Positions 43,476-56,299 of a stretch of DNA of 64,000 nucleotides are shown piece by piece (the first letter of the stretch is position 1; each line of letters opens with the position of its first letter). The DNA is from Marsupella aquatica (lineage: Eukaryota > Marchantiophyta), in NCBI GenBank assembly GCA_973895155.1, contig OZ316898.1, positions 3,658,001 to 3,722,000 of the forward strand. Reading direction: 5' to 3'. The notes under the pieces were generated by a model. It was not told the DNA's origin. It saw only the letters and a program-made list of their open reading frames with translations, and did not search any database. The position numbers and the translations under genes are program-made.

Positions 43476-45610
43476 CTAGATTGCATGGTTTGGTACAGAC
43501 TGTTACATGGGAGCCACTTGTTCTTATGACAACATTACCGTTGTGTCTCCGATTGGCTGACATGTGTCTCTCCAGTTCGAACCAGGTTGTATTCTCCCGT
43601 GTTACTTTAACCCAAGAGCAAAGTTTATCGAGTTTACGGAAAGGAATCAAATCTGCCCAAGCCTGAATATTGGAGGAAGAAATGCATGATGAATTTACGG
43701 ATAAGTTTATTATCCTAAAGATTTCCTTTCCCACTGTCCATCCAGGCCCTTTAGCAAATTTAATGGACATTTTGCCAATGGATAAATTCAATCTCTTTTG
43801 GTGAAGGAGAGAGAAATAATACTTAGAAATGTGTACATTTCTTGTTAGGGACCTAGTGAGAATTTTCTTCCAAAATTCCTGGATGCATGTGTGACCACAT
43901 CAGCATGATGTGTCACAAACAACAACTATAAAAACAATGGAAACCTGAAAATTAACATTTCAAGTAAACAAAGAAAATGGTAAAATATGGGTGAAAGAAA
44001 ATACTATTTGGATGAGTTGTGATTGATATATCGTTGTTTTTTGCCCAGTTTATGGTAATTGGTTTCAAGTTTTCTATTTAATTTACACATTTATGAAATA
44101 ATGACAAATAAAAAGAAACTCTTGAACTATTCTAACATTTACCAAGGTAACATAACAAACCCAATAAACTTATCAACTTCTCTAACAACTACCAAGGTAA
44201 CTTAAGAAACCCTTTGCCTACTATGGATGGAGGACTAACAAGCAAAGATAAGAAACACCATAACTACTATGGGTAGAGGACTAACAAACAAAGATAAGAA
44301 ACACCATAACTACCAGGCATGGGTAGAAGAATACCAAGGGACTTTAAGACCTTTCAACTATTATGGACAAAATAATATTTTGCATGTCTTGAACTATATG
44401 GAATGTTGCATGTATTGTATAGACATAAAGATACTAAGGAAAACATTTTGCCTGAAGAAATTACTTTCTATATTATCATGAATGTACTTTTATTTATCTT
44501 GGATGAAATTGTGCTAACTACCTTCAAAATTTATTTCATTTAGAATGCTTCATTTAATCTTTTCCTCTCATCTATCTATTATAATGTGCAACTCTTCATA
44601 GCTCCAAATAGTTCAACAAACTAAGCTTACATAACCAAGGGGTTCACAAACAAATTTTAAGTTCTCCTTATACTTTTGTTACTTAAGTTCATTGGTTTTT
44701 GTTTTCATTACCAAGGCAAGTGAATATTTATGTGCACAAGATTGATTGGAGTGTCATTAGGGCAAGTGTGAATGTGTACCTTTTATGTGCACTACCTTTC
44801 AAGATTTGTGGGATTAAGAACAAACTCAAGATTGAGGCTAATCAATGGGATTAGCATTGATTAGCCCTGTACCTGGTTGCCCAGTGCCCAATATTTTTGA
44901 CGTTAGTATGAGAATACATACCTGGAACGAATCAGTTTGGACACCAGTTGCCCCAAGGCTGGGAGGTAGAGGAGCTCTTTGGGATACGACAGGTCCCAGG
45001 TTTGAGTATGGTGAACAACAATAGATGCTTTTGTCATTCACCGCACCCGAAAGTGGGGATCATTTGCACACTAGTCACACCTAGAACAAGTGTGACTATG
45101 AAAAAAGGTCGGGCAGCAAGTGCAGGCAGCAGGCGAGTACTGGAGGCTCTCATTATGAGCCTCGATCTTGTCTTAAATTGTGAATACTTAAATGGGCTGG
45201 TACTTTCCCTTTCCACTATGTGAAATGTACTTGCCGTTGGCATGTGGTGTACTTTTACTTTTGTATTTTATACTCCTCATTTTCATCAAATACGATGCTC
45301 TATAAATCATTACAAGACTTTTAATCTTGTATTTTATCCCACTCACTCTCCTCAAATAGTATGCAATAGCCATCTATACATCATTATAAGAGACAAAAAA
45401 ATGACATGTTCGAGATGAACATGCTACAATAATGGAGAAAGTGAAATCTCACCTTCCATGAAATTTGGGTTTGCCTTTGGGTATTCAATTGTGAAGACAG
45501 GAGAAAAACATCAAGAGATGATAGCAATATTTCAGAGGGTAAAGTGTAGTAACTTCTTCACAAGCTTTCTTGTTGCATAATAGTATTCTTATTTATGATT
45601 GTAAAGTATT
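43476..45610. other. Non-coding, AT-rich DNA with local duplications
   Basis: No supported gene. Near-identical neighbours at about 44220-44325 share ACTAACAA(G/A)CAAAGATAAG. A second pair at about 45255-45390 shares TTGTATTTTAT and ATCATTA(C/T)AAGA. The region is absent from copy 1. Confidence 0.55.
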
Positions 45611-45639
45611 TTTTTAATTTTGCCGAAACCCACATTAAC

Positions 45640-48130
45640 CTCAAAACTGGGGGGAGTCATTTTTTGTGACATAATAGCCCTCTGTGCCCTTCAAAGATAG
45701 TGTTACAGTTAATGGGACTCTAGTTTCACCTAAATGGACAGGGACTGGTGGGCAGCTTCTAAGACTGGTACCCAGGGGTTCTAATAAATGTGTTTATAGC
45801 CAACCATCCAGTGAATCATGGAGGATTGAGAAGTTGTAACTTGAACCTCCTCTAGCAGGTCAAAACCTGGGCTTACATGTCAAGTAAAGCATCTTCACAA
45901 GGGTTTCTAACTGCTGCAAATTGTAACACAAACAAATTTGAGGTTTGGATTACTGTATGTAAAGGCTCACCCTGACAAATCCTTTATTAGCAACCTACTT
46001 TTGCAAGTAGTGCTTGAAAACTACGGCTTTGTATGCTTGCATACTTTCACCAGTTGAAACATTAGGGCATCTCAAACTTCTGGTTTGGACTGTGGTCATA
46101 TAGTTCACCAGGTTCAAACATTATGGCATCTCAAAGCTCTTGGTTTGGACCTAGGTCATGTTCACACAGGTTTTCCCAGAATTAAAGTGTCAGAACTAAC
46201 ACGGAGGACTCACACATAAGAGGTTTACCACTTGTGACTGAAATCTAAAACTCATCTTTCAGACAAGGGATTTTTTTGTGGCCCTTCAGGTTTAAGAGGC
46301 CGTATTGGAATCTACCTCAGGTTGGCCAACATTTAGCTCATTCAGGACGTCAGAGTGCACAAAAAGCAGCCTCTCAAAACCAACTAGAGTAGATTTGTCT
46401 GTTTGATTGAAGTCCGTCCTAGTTTTGCTGGGATACCCTTGTGTTGCTGGGTAGGAATGGCTGGCATCATTTGAACAGGAATACAGTTTCAGAAGTGGTC
46501 GTTTGTCAAGTCAGGTGGCTTTGACTCTCGATCATATTCTGACCTCATAATCATGTAAAGATGAGGTCAATGAATCTGATGTCGAAATCTCACTTCAATT
46601 CCTGCTAGCTCCACTGTGAGCTCAGTGCCTCGCTCTGGCTCAAAGATTATGAGTGATTTAATGACCCTGTGGGTTGCATTGTATGACTGGGGATATATCT
46701 ATCTACAGAATGTGAAGGAAAACAAAGTTTACTCCATCGATCACAATTCACGACAAACATATCACTCGATCCCAGTTTGTGGTCTCCAGTGTCGCTAGGA
46801 AAGATTTCACTTCTGTTGGGTGTGTCAATTTCACAAAAAGATTTGGAGGTTCACTGGTTGACCTAAGCACTCTTAGTCCGAGAAGAGGCTGAAAACATAC
46901 TTGGAAGATAGTCGAACCTACTGACGAGTCTGGAGCAGCCTTCATTTTACTACTGTATAAAGATCGCTTGTGTCGCACCACCTCGTGTATTCTGCCTTGC
47001 CAAGACCCATGGAGAGGTCTTAGGGAACTATATTTTGTGTAAGGGATTCCAGGATGTGGTGATCGAGTGAGTTGGCCATAGTTTACAACAGATAACTATT
47101 GCCAACACCACTTCCAATAAGCTGTGACCTGATCAATACGCAGATTTCTCCAGTCTCTCTCTGCAAACGACTCGTGCTGACAGGAGTTTCTTTGTAGCAG
47201 AGACAGCCGTGCGACCACAGGATAAGGTTCCCAATTGAAAAGCTATGGCGACCACAATATCAGGATCGGTCATCTATCTGTCTATCCAAAAATAAACCTT
47301 TTCCCATGAACCTGTCCACTGACATTGAGGCCTTGCCCTAGAACTGCAATTACGATGTGTCGGTTGCTTGAGCTCAGTTTCACTGAGATGAGACTCGATT
47401 CAAGTACTATTGCTGGTTTCAAAGGGAGGTTCCGAGAGAAACAGAGTGGAATAAGAAGGTTTGTATCCACGAACTTCGACATAGTAAACCGAGTCTCCAC
47501 TGGACTAAATAAGGACAAACTGATCTAAACACCATACACAGAATTCTCTTGCCACAGGTAGTGATTGAAAACGTCACCCACAGAGACATCCGAAAATTCA
47601 GCTCGGGAAGTAGTCGTTACAACTCCTGACAAGCGGTCTGCTTGATGTAACCAATCACAGATCAGTTGACCTCATGGAAGTGGTTGCCAGAACTCCTGTC
47701 AGTACAATTTCTGTCAGGTTACTTGTTTCCTTGATTGCAACGAGTTGACGGAAATACAAAGTAACAAATAGGCGAACAGCTCTTCAGACGCAACATATCA
47801 GTCCTTATACTCGATCCTTCCTCTTCACTTCAGGTGCTCTCAGAACCCAACTCCACGTTCAACTTTCACCAGTGGTGTGAAGGTCTTCCATCAGTATCTT
47901 ATCAAATTAAACAGCAGCGAAAAAATAATTAAATTCTGCTTCTTCCTGAACGAGACAATTTTCACAATGGCTGTTTCATCAATTGACGGAGTAAATTGAA
48001 TGCCGGAGACTGCATAACTTCCTTTAGCCATGAGTGAAAAAACTTGTGGAACCTTCTGATAAGAAAGGATGATAAGAGAGGGTCTGCCAACCCGAAACTA
48101 GGTCGAGGACCTCTAAGCATAAAAACAAAG
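45640..48130. repeat. Segmental duplication, copy 2, part c
   Basis: It is collinear with 11335-14582 without the MITE and with single units where copy 1 has tandem arrays. No gene is supported. The frame at 47282-47518 resembles 13357-13587 but has no domain. Confidence 0.88.
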
Positions 48131-48149
48131 AAAGGACATAGAGATAGAG

Positions 48150-49590
48150 GCCAAATACACTTATATCAAGAACGTTGAAAACTGTAAAGGCGGAGAAGGT
48201 CATCGTTAACAGATCCTGGTAGACCTTAACAGATGAGCTAATATTTTTATAACAATTCTAAATGTGGTTGTCCATGCCTATTCCTCTGTTTTTTTTTCTG
48301 TGGGTCATATTCACGAACCCTATCGGGTAACAATAAGCAGTAGTACTATTGTACACCTTTTTAAACTTCGCTGGGCTTAATCTACGTACCCTAAATCCTG
48401 CAAACTAGTCAATTAAGGGAATCTAAGAAACTAAGGGAATTTTCAACCACGGACCACATATAACAGCAAATACATTACTCCTACGCACATAACCAATCCA
48501 CGGAGAAAATATCTTGAATGCCTGGTGAAGACCAGATGCCAGGACCTGTAATAAAAGTATAAAACCATCTTCAACCTGTTCTGCAACGGCTTTGACTATG
48601 ACTGGTGAATGGGAGTGAAACTCTGTCAGTAAAGGCCCTGCTATGAACCATTAGCCATTTGAACTACAACACCTTGACTTTGCCTGGTCAATGGGAGTAG
48701 GAATCTATGTCATAAGATCTTGCAACGATCCATAACGCATTCAATTTGCAACATCTTTGACCGTGCCTAGCGGAGGGGAACCAAAATCTGTGTTGGTAAA
48801 TCCTCATCCATTGCCAAAATGACGTAAGATTCTTGAGGGCAATGCTTACAATTTTTACTGTCCTGCGTGGCCCTGCAACAAGCCGTTGCGGATCTGATCC
48901 GCAATATCCTTGACAGCTCCTGGCCCATGTGGGATAAAAACTGTGGAATTCTTGGAACTTGCTCCGATGTCCCTCATTGTGTCAAAGTATTGAGTAACCA
49001 AAACCATGTCAAGAACATCCTTGGCACTTGTCCCGGGAACCTTATCAGAAAATGCCACAACGCTCTCCCTCAACCCGTCAACAATTGCTTGACGCTGCCT
49101 TGCAACACCCACTCCTGACAAATACTTCGCCTCTGCTTCTCCTTCAGCTCTCTTCACCTGCAATATCTTCTCCGCCTCTGCTTTGTCACGAGCTGCCACC
49201 CTCATTCGAGCAGCTGCATTAATTTCATTCATGGCTCGTTTGACAGAAACGTCAGGCTCGATGTCGACGATTAAAGTCTGCACAATTTCGTACCCATAAG
49301 TCCGCATGGCCTTCTCCAGCTCACTCTCCACATTCTTGGCAACCTCGCTCTTCTGCTCAAACACATCATCGAGTAACATCTTCGGAACGCTGGCTCTCAC
49401 AACATCAAACACGTACGACTGAATTTGAGACTTAGGGTTAGTGAGTTTGTAGAAGGCATCGTAAGCGGAGTCCTTGATCGCTCGGTATTGGACGGATGCA
49501 ACCACAACCACGAAAACATTGTCCTTCGTTTTGGTCTCGCAGCGAACATCCAGCTGCTGCACCCGCAGAGAGAGAAAACCGGCAACGTTG
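48150..49590. repeat. Segmental duplication, copy 2, part d (contains HIR2)
   Basis: It matches 33262-34213 but has about 500 bp more at 48233-48728 (between ACAGAT and CCATAACGC). It is contiguous with part c here, whereas in copy 1 element C separates the two parts. Confidence 0.88.
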
Positions 49591-49712
49591 ACTCCACAAC
49601 ACCACGGTACACAGTGACATCCTGGCTCAATTATCTCATCAAACTTTCCGAATCTCTCTTTCACCCCGACGGTCGACTGGTCCACCTGCAGACAGCCCAG
49701 TAAATTACCCAT
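48855..49712 (-). CDS. HIR: Hypersensitive-induced reaction (HIR) protein, band-7/SPFH family
   Basis: A single uninterrupted - strand frame of 285 residues from ATG 49712 to a stop at 48855, the normal length of plant HIR proteins (about 285). It starts MGNLLGC, a myristoylation/palmitoylation signal, continues with the HIR signature [20 protein letters not shown] and PGCHCVPWC, the band-7 core ([46 protein letters not shown]), a charged coiled region ([20 protein letters not shown]) and the C-terminal [16 protein letters not shown] and [12 protein letters not shown] proteins oligomerise at the plasma membrane and are linked to cell death and disease resistance in angiosperms; that role here is inferred. 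The gene has no introns in the coding region, unlike HIR genes of flowering plants. A truncated sister copy lies at 33477-34213. Confidence 0.94.
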   Translation of the reverse strand: MGNLLGCLQVDQSTVGVKERFGKFDEIIEPGCHCVPWCCGVNVAGFLSLRVQQLDVRCETKTKDNVFVVVVASVQYRAIKDSAYDAFYKLTNPKSQIQSYVFDVVRASVPKMLLDDVFEQKSEVAKNVESELEKAMRTYGYEIVQTLIVDIEPDVSVKRAMNEINAAARMRVAARDKAEAEKILQVKRAEGEAEAKYLSGVGVARQRQAIVDGLRESVVAFSDKVPGTSAKDVLDMVLVTQYFDTMRDIGASSKNSTVFIPHGPGAVKDIADQIRNGLLQGHAGQ

Positions 49713-50335
49713 CGCTAAGTAGTAGACAGCTCCACACTGATTGCTTCACTTCACCACCACCACAGCCACCGCCACACCACAAAAGGACGCCGCCCTACCT
49801 TCCGACGACCGAATGAGTCTGCAAACAATAGCAATCACCCGCCCACATGAGCTATGAAAGGAAGAATTCGTGAGAATTTGCGGATTGCTCTCTCTCCAAA
49901 CTACAGTCGGTCTTCACTCTTCAATATCCAGATCTCACTGAGATGAGAAAGAACATATTTCTCTCGGCATGCTAGTAGACCTTACCTCAGAGGCAACCCG
50001 TCTTCGGGACGAAAAATTACGATGCCAAAGCCGATGCGCAAGATCTTCTGCTCTGTTTTGGGGGATTCATTCGTCTTCTGGTGAAGCAATCCGCGGCGAA
50101 GCTGACTCGCCCATGTGCCGAATCACTATGTTTTAAGTATGAAGCTGCCGTAGCTGACAAGAGATAAGACTGCTCTCGGGCCAGCTATCATTCCCACCTG
50201 TAGCCACGAAACCACCTCAAAGAAAAGAGAGACGGCCAACTTCGTGAGGAATATGGGAATTTAGGGGATGTGGAATGACAAACACCTACGATCTCAGACT
50301 TGTGTAAATTGAAGCCCAGATCTACCTCCAGTTTA
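49713..50335 (-). promoter_or_regulatory. 5' flank of HIR2
   Basis: This is the upstream region of HIR2 on the - strand. No TATA box or 5'-UTR intron could be assigned with confidence, and no other gene is seen. Confidence 0.4.
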
Positions 50336-50570
50336 CCAAATTTGTTAAATGCCAAAATGCTAGGATCTACAGGACTTTTGTGGCTCCAAAATGCTACCAA
50401 AATTTGTAAATGCCAAAATGCTAGGATCTACTTCTGTGGCTCCAAAATGCTACCAAATTTGTAAATGCCAAAATGCTAGGATCTACTTCTGTGGCTCCAA
50501 AATGCTACCAAATTTGTAAATGCCAAAATGCTAGGATCTAATTCTGTGGCTCCAAAATGCTAGGACTTTT
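50336..50570. repeat. Tandem array, 55-bp unit, about four copies
   Basis: The unit is built on TTTGTAAATGCCAAAATGCT and TGTGGCTCCAAAATGCTACC. The first unit has a short insertion; the middle units are nearly identical, which indicates recent homogenisation. Confidence 0.92.
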
Positions 50571-51060
50571 GCAGCCTGATGAACTGAAACCTATTTTACT
50601 CTGACATCTAAACATTATTTGATTTTTAATATTGTAAAAGAGGAGAGGCAACGTTTACCAAAATGCTAAGATACAATTTGTGGCCTCAAAATGCTGGGAT
50701 GGACTTTCGGTGCTTGATGGACTGAACCCTATTTTCCTCCAACATCTAAACATTGTTTACTTTTTCAATTTTCTAAAAGAAGAGGGCAAGTTTACCAAAA
50801 GGCTAAGTTATAATTTTGTGGCTCCAAAATGCAGGGATTGACTTTTGGTCCTCTGATGGACTGAACCATGTTTTCTTCTCACATCTGAACACTGTTTAGT
50901 TTTTCATTTTTCTAAAAGAAGAGGGCAACGTTTACCAAAAGGCTACGATAAACTTTTGTGGCTCCAATATGCTGGGATAGACTTTGGTGCTCTGATAGAG
51001 TGACCCTCTTTCCTTCTCACATCTAAAAAATGTTTTAATTTTAATTTTTGTACGAGGGCA
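50565..51060. repeat. Tandem array, about 138-bp unit, four degenerate copies
   Basis: Each unit has GATGGACTGAACC, an ACATCTAAACA block, CTAAAAGA(A/G)GAGGGCAA, TTTACCAAAA and GTGGCTCCAAAATGC. It shares the last block with the adjacent 55-bp array, so the two arose from one source. Confidence 0.85.
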
Positions 51061-52530
51061 AAAGGTTACAGCAGGGCAGGGGCCAACTACCACGGAGGCT
51101 GAAGGTACAATAAAGGGCTCAGGAAGCCCAAAGACAAACTAGTTGGGCCTGGAGGCTTCGTGAAACCACAAACTAATATCATTTTGGCCATCCTACCCTC
51201 CACAAAATGGGCAAGAAGTGTACACTTCTCACCTCTTAGGAGAGTTGCATCTTGGTGTCAATCATTAAACTCATTTGGTGTCACATCTAAGTTACATCTA
51301 AACACTAATGCAATCCTACTTTTCTTTTCTCATTGTATGTCGATGAATAGTTATTCTGGTGGGAAGCCTCCTTGGCCATTCAAGTAGGGTGAACTTTTTC
51401 CTAAGTGTGAGATGGGTCTAAAGGTGCCACTGTGCACCTGCCCTCCTCAAAAGGGGCAAGGAGTGTACACTTCTCACCTCTGAGGAGAGTTGCATCTTGG
51501 TGTCAATCATTAAACTCATTCGGTGTCACATCTAAGTCACATTTAAACACTAATGCAATCCTACTTTTTTTTTTCTCATTGTCTGTTGATGAAGACTTAT
51601 TCTGGTGGGAAGCTTCCCTGGCAGTTCAAGTGAGATGGGTCTAAAGGTGCCACTGTGCACTTTTTCTGCTCCCAACCTGACACTCTTCCCACTACTAGCA
51701 CACTCCTTGAAATCCAGTTGCCAAGCTGAGTTGCTGACACTCCACAAAGTTGAATTGCCTGGCCACTTTGCTTATGCTCAAAAACATTTCCGTCCAACAT
51801 AACTTACTATGGCATATATTGTACAATGCAGAGACTTGAGACTAGTAGTACATATTTATACACATGAGTGAAATGTCGGACTAGTAGTACATAATACACC
51901 AATAAGTGAAATGCAACAAGAAAATGAGATAATCATCTTTGGAACTTTGTAATTTTCTCAATTGTCAATGAAATTTGAATATATTAGGCTCATTGGAGAG
52001 ATATTTTCAACACTCTTCTAGTGAACCCAAAACAATAAGGTTTGGTTGGATATTGAGGTCTCTCAATACTCAATAAAATTTCAAGATATTAGGCTCATTG
52101 GAGAGGGAAGGTTAGTCCACCTACAGTTAGTGCTCCTAACAGGTTTTATTTATTTGCTAAGTGTGCGCAAAGAAGGTTAGTCCACATATGATTTGTGGTC
52201 CCAACAGGTTTCATTTATTTACTATTACTTCAAAGAGGCAATGTAACAACTTGGAAGTGTTGTCAAGTAACAGGGTTGATTGCACACATCTCCATGCTGG
52301 CATTGCTGATTTCTGTAATTTGGGGGGACACAAATGTATCCATCTTCCTATTGATATGTGCATGCCTGATGTACGTTGACTTGGCATTCTGCTGGAAATA
52401 ATTATGGACATTAATTGCTAGGTTTGGCTTGGCCATATGGTCAGTGGTGATCTCTAGATCGACATCCATGCTACCCGAGATGCCACCTGTGTATAACTTG
52501 GTCAAATATCTTGTCTGCCCGCTATAGATT
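51061..52530. other. Non-coding DNA with a 250-bp-period duplication
   Basis: 51186-51385 and 51438-51638 are about 90 percent alike (for example GTGTACACTTCTCACCTCT, AGAGTTGCATCTTGGTGTC). At 51970-52210 two pairs of short repeats occur: ATATTAGGCTCATTGGAGAG and AGAAGGTTAGTCCAC. No supported gene. Confidence 0.75.
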
Positions 52531-52539
52531 AGAGGTGAG

Positions 52540-52560
52540 CAACAGCAACAGCAACAGCAA
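52540..52560. repeat. CAACAG microsatellite
   Basis: About three and a half hexamer units. Confidence 0.9.
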
Positions 52561-55500
52561 ATGTGAAGTGGAAGTCACATGAGTGGGAGCGAACGATGTT
52601 TTGGAGACGACATTTTGCAGAGACTTCTGATTATACTAGATGCCGTCGTCTGTATAATCTGGAGATGCAAACGACAAGCAAGGACACGTAACTGTATGTG
52701 CAGATTTGACATGTAGCATATTCACAAATTTGGTGTGATAGCTCTCCTTGCTTTTTGCTAGCAGACTTGGGAGTGTTAAGGGCCATATTTTATAGGGCCG
52801 CTAACATGCAAGTTGGGCCTAAAGGTGTGCAACCAGTGTGAAACAGAGCTAGGATGCAGAAGTTAAAAACATTTGCCTCTAGGCAGATACCTACAACATT
52901 GCCTGGATGGCAGCCAGGAGGACCACAGACAAAGGAGTGTGTGAAGCCAAGGGGCATAGAGTTGGGGGTCATACAGCCTGAGGTTTTGGCCAATTTTTAT
53001 TGGAAACTCAGGAGGACATATACTCATAGTTTGAAGTTAGTTTGACAAGGCGTCTACACTGATGGGTGCGGGGGCTTGCAGGCTGTCCAAGTCTGGTCTG
53101 AGAAGTGGATCCTGAGCATTTTCATTTTGGGTGATGTTTTGGGGGCTGTATGGATGTTAGTTTCAAGGTAAGTTTTTGGCCAAGCCAAGAACAGAAGTTT
53201 CCAGGGTGAAGGCCGGGCTTGGCAACTGATTCCAAAGGTATGCAGAGATGGCAAAACCCCGGGAAAAATAGAGTGATGCCCAATTATGACCATTTGCCTT
53301 TTGGCCAACAATCAAAGATGTTGTCCTTACGGCAAATGAAGAGCAAAGAGCCAATCAGCCTGAGAGTCTCCAGCAAGGGTCCCCCACATATGCAAAGGAA
53401 AACCCTAGCCTACTAAGTATCAAACTGAAAAGGCTTACAGAGCTCCTAGGCACACCACATAGGAGGGTCAAAAAGAAGAATCTATCTAGAAACCCTAAAA
53501 CCAATAGCCTCGGCCCTATGAAACATAGGGAATGTCTGAGCCCTCTGTAGTGTAGCAGACTCTTGCTATCTAAATTAATTTGTGGACCCCCATGTTATTT
53601 TAGAGGCAATTATCTTGAAACTGAAGCCTAGATGGACCTCCAAATCTAAAAATAAATAAATTCAAAAATGGATAAGTCAATGTTTGACACTTGAAACAGT
53701 TGCCAAACTTACCAAGGCAACCATAATTAACATCAATTGCAAAACCAGCTGCAATGTGAACTACTGTTTAATATGTGGGTAGCTTAATTGCCCACTTAAG
53801 CAAAATGGTGTTTGACGGTTTCCTTCACAGTACCGAAAGGATGTTGGATGCACTCAAGTTGCATAGAAAGTAATCACTTTTCAATTCCTACACGCAGATA
53901 GACAAAGAGAGAGAAGGCATTGGTGTGACCAAATCACTAATTTCGCATAATTGTTTAAGACAAAAAGTTTCATGGAAACAAATCTCCAATTGTGTTATTT
54001 GGGATCGATTGAAAGCTAGAGAAGTTTAGAAACTAAGGACCACTTTAGTACTTGATAAAATCTCCCAAGGTTACACTCATTGGAAAGCTAGAGAACATTG
54101 GAAACTTATAATCTCCTCAAAACTCAACTAAATCTATCAATGTTAAGTTCATAAAAATGCTAAAGAAATTCTAAAGTTCATAATCTCCTTAGTACTTGAT
54201 AAAATCTGTCAATTTTAAGTTCATTATCATGGAAGGGGGGTTGTACAACAAAATATTTCTATTCACGTTAGAGATTATGAAATCAAGGGTAAAATTTATT
54301 TTTCAAATTACTTACGCAATTCTTACCAAATGGTGACAATGTTGAGCTCATCACGACCACTCTTCAAGATCTTTCTAATGTCATATTATAAGTGAGTTTT
54401 CATTATGATTTGACTCAGCAATGTCAAATCAAAAATTCCTACCAGGAAAATTTTATGTTTTGAATAAAATCAAAATATAAATAAAACCATTATTGGGAAC
54501 AATTTTACCTCAATCTTTTTGTCTTTTGATTTGTATGTCAGTTTTTTTTACATTCTTTTTTACAGCACGGAATCCTAGTTTTTACAGCAAACTTGCCACA
54601 AACATGAATACATAAGTTAATTTTATGCAAAAATTAGTTCGTGGACCCCTTGGCTAATAAAATCAGGGGGAAGAGTCGATGTGAGCCGTCTCCATTTCTT
54701 ATCTCCGGAAATTTTGTCCGTCCATCATAATGGCCAATCCTATGGCTCAAAAGAAAGATCTCAAATAGATCTATGGATGGGTTCTGTCCGTTATGCAAAT
54801 GGGTTAATATTTTTAAAATGAAAAATTAAACAAATCCAAGCTTTCCTAGCCGTCGATTTTGTTGATTTTACGATCTTTGCCGTCCATTTTGTAATGTCAT
54901 TTTGTCCGATCTTGGGTTTCTATGTGCTCTTCCCAGCATTAATGGCCGTACAATATGAGAGGTCCTTACATACCGGGAGTTGCGGTTTAACAAGGAAGTT
55001 ATCAAGTTAGTTATTAGTCATTATTTATTATATGAAAAATACTTTTTATAAATCTTTGAATTTAAGTTTTAAAATTGAAAATGTAACTAAAACGGTTACA
55101 TAGTGACAGTTTTAATCGTCTTGCTCTTTGTATTTCCAATGTTTTTACTTTTCTTTTTACGGCACGACGTCCCAAAATTTACACCCAAATTGACACAAAC
55201 ACGAATGAAAACTATAAGTTTGATCCTCTAGTGGGGTCCGTAATAAGTCTCTTTTTGTTTGCAGCGTGCCATGATGATGTGGCGCACTGTGGAGCCAAGA
55301 ATTTTGCAAAGGACCCCTAATGGGGATCCATAATAAGGTATTGAGGATAGAAACTAAGGATAAATCCTCACTCTACACAAAAGATCACAAATGCTGATAA
55401 AAAATGATCAAGGATAGGGAGTAGAGCCCCCAAAAGACTTCCAAAGGGGTTGGAACAAGTCTCCAAGGTAACAAGCAACATTTGCCTCCTCCTTGAGCCA

Positions 55501-56289
55501 CCCATACATGGGTAACTATTGCAAAATTGTTCCTGCAATTAGGATCTGCAACCACCACATCCTCAAGGGCACAATCTTTTGTCTTGCAGAAGACCAGATC
55601 AGCTCGCTGATTGTCAGGAATATCATCCCGAATGGAAACACATTCCAATGCTCCATAGTGACATGGTGTCCCGAGTCTTTTGCAATGACCATCACCATAT
55701 CACATATGTCATAGTGTGTCACAATCTTGTCACTTCCATGATCACATATGAAATTTATGGTCTCCCTCCAGATCCCTTCCATGATCACACATAAAATTAA
55801 TAGTCTCCATCCAAATCCAAAGACCCCAGAACACAAGTGCGTTGGCCCAAGAAGCGCAGGTCAAATAGCTTTTCTATCTTCAATGAATGTCAGCCGTCAC
55901 ATCATGCCAAGAGAACTTCCCCTATAATCTGGACTCTCCATATCTATTTCAGAATCCAACTTTACCAAAGCGTGTCCTTGGATCAGTGAGTGTCAAACAC
56001 TCTCTCATCTCCCTCACATACTTATCCCAAGTTATCCACCTCAATGGAAACCTTAAAGGTTTATTGACTTTGGCTACCGCATGTGGTGCAGGAAATTTGG
56101 GGCAGAACGTTTTCAAGCATGATGCAAATTGTTTTCAATGTTGGTTATAGATAGGCAGCTTGGTCAGATTGAATTGTAGTTCCTACGTACGCTTTCTCCT
56201 CACTTACTCAAACTTTGAGCGAAATATGACATGAATGTCCAGCGATGTTAAATTATTCCTTCTCTACTGACAAGCGCAAAGTTTAGACA
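52561..56289. other. Gene-poor DNA between HIR2 and the SirB exon copy
   Basis: A quasi-open + strand region runs 52854-53416 with stops and no recognised domain; it may be an eroded gene or element. 53600-55380 is AT-rich, with related blocks at 54542-54608 and 55154-55208. 55700-55800 contains two tandem 43-bp units (CTTCCATGATCACA). No real gene could be supported. Confidence 0.5.
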
Positions 56290-56299
56290 CACCTAGGTC

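Noticed and set aside
44930-45015. tRNA-like or SINE-like boxes near CAGGTCCCAGGTTTGAGTA
   Set aside because: No acceptor or anticodon stems can be formed and the B-box match is poor.
50336-51060. Repeat array as a CRISPR
   Set aside because: Units are head-to-tail without unique spacers and the DNA is a plant nuclear locus.
55385-55836. Overlapping frames on both strands as a gene
   Set aside because: No domains, no consistent frame, and local 43-bp duplications account for part of the pattern.
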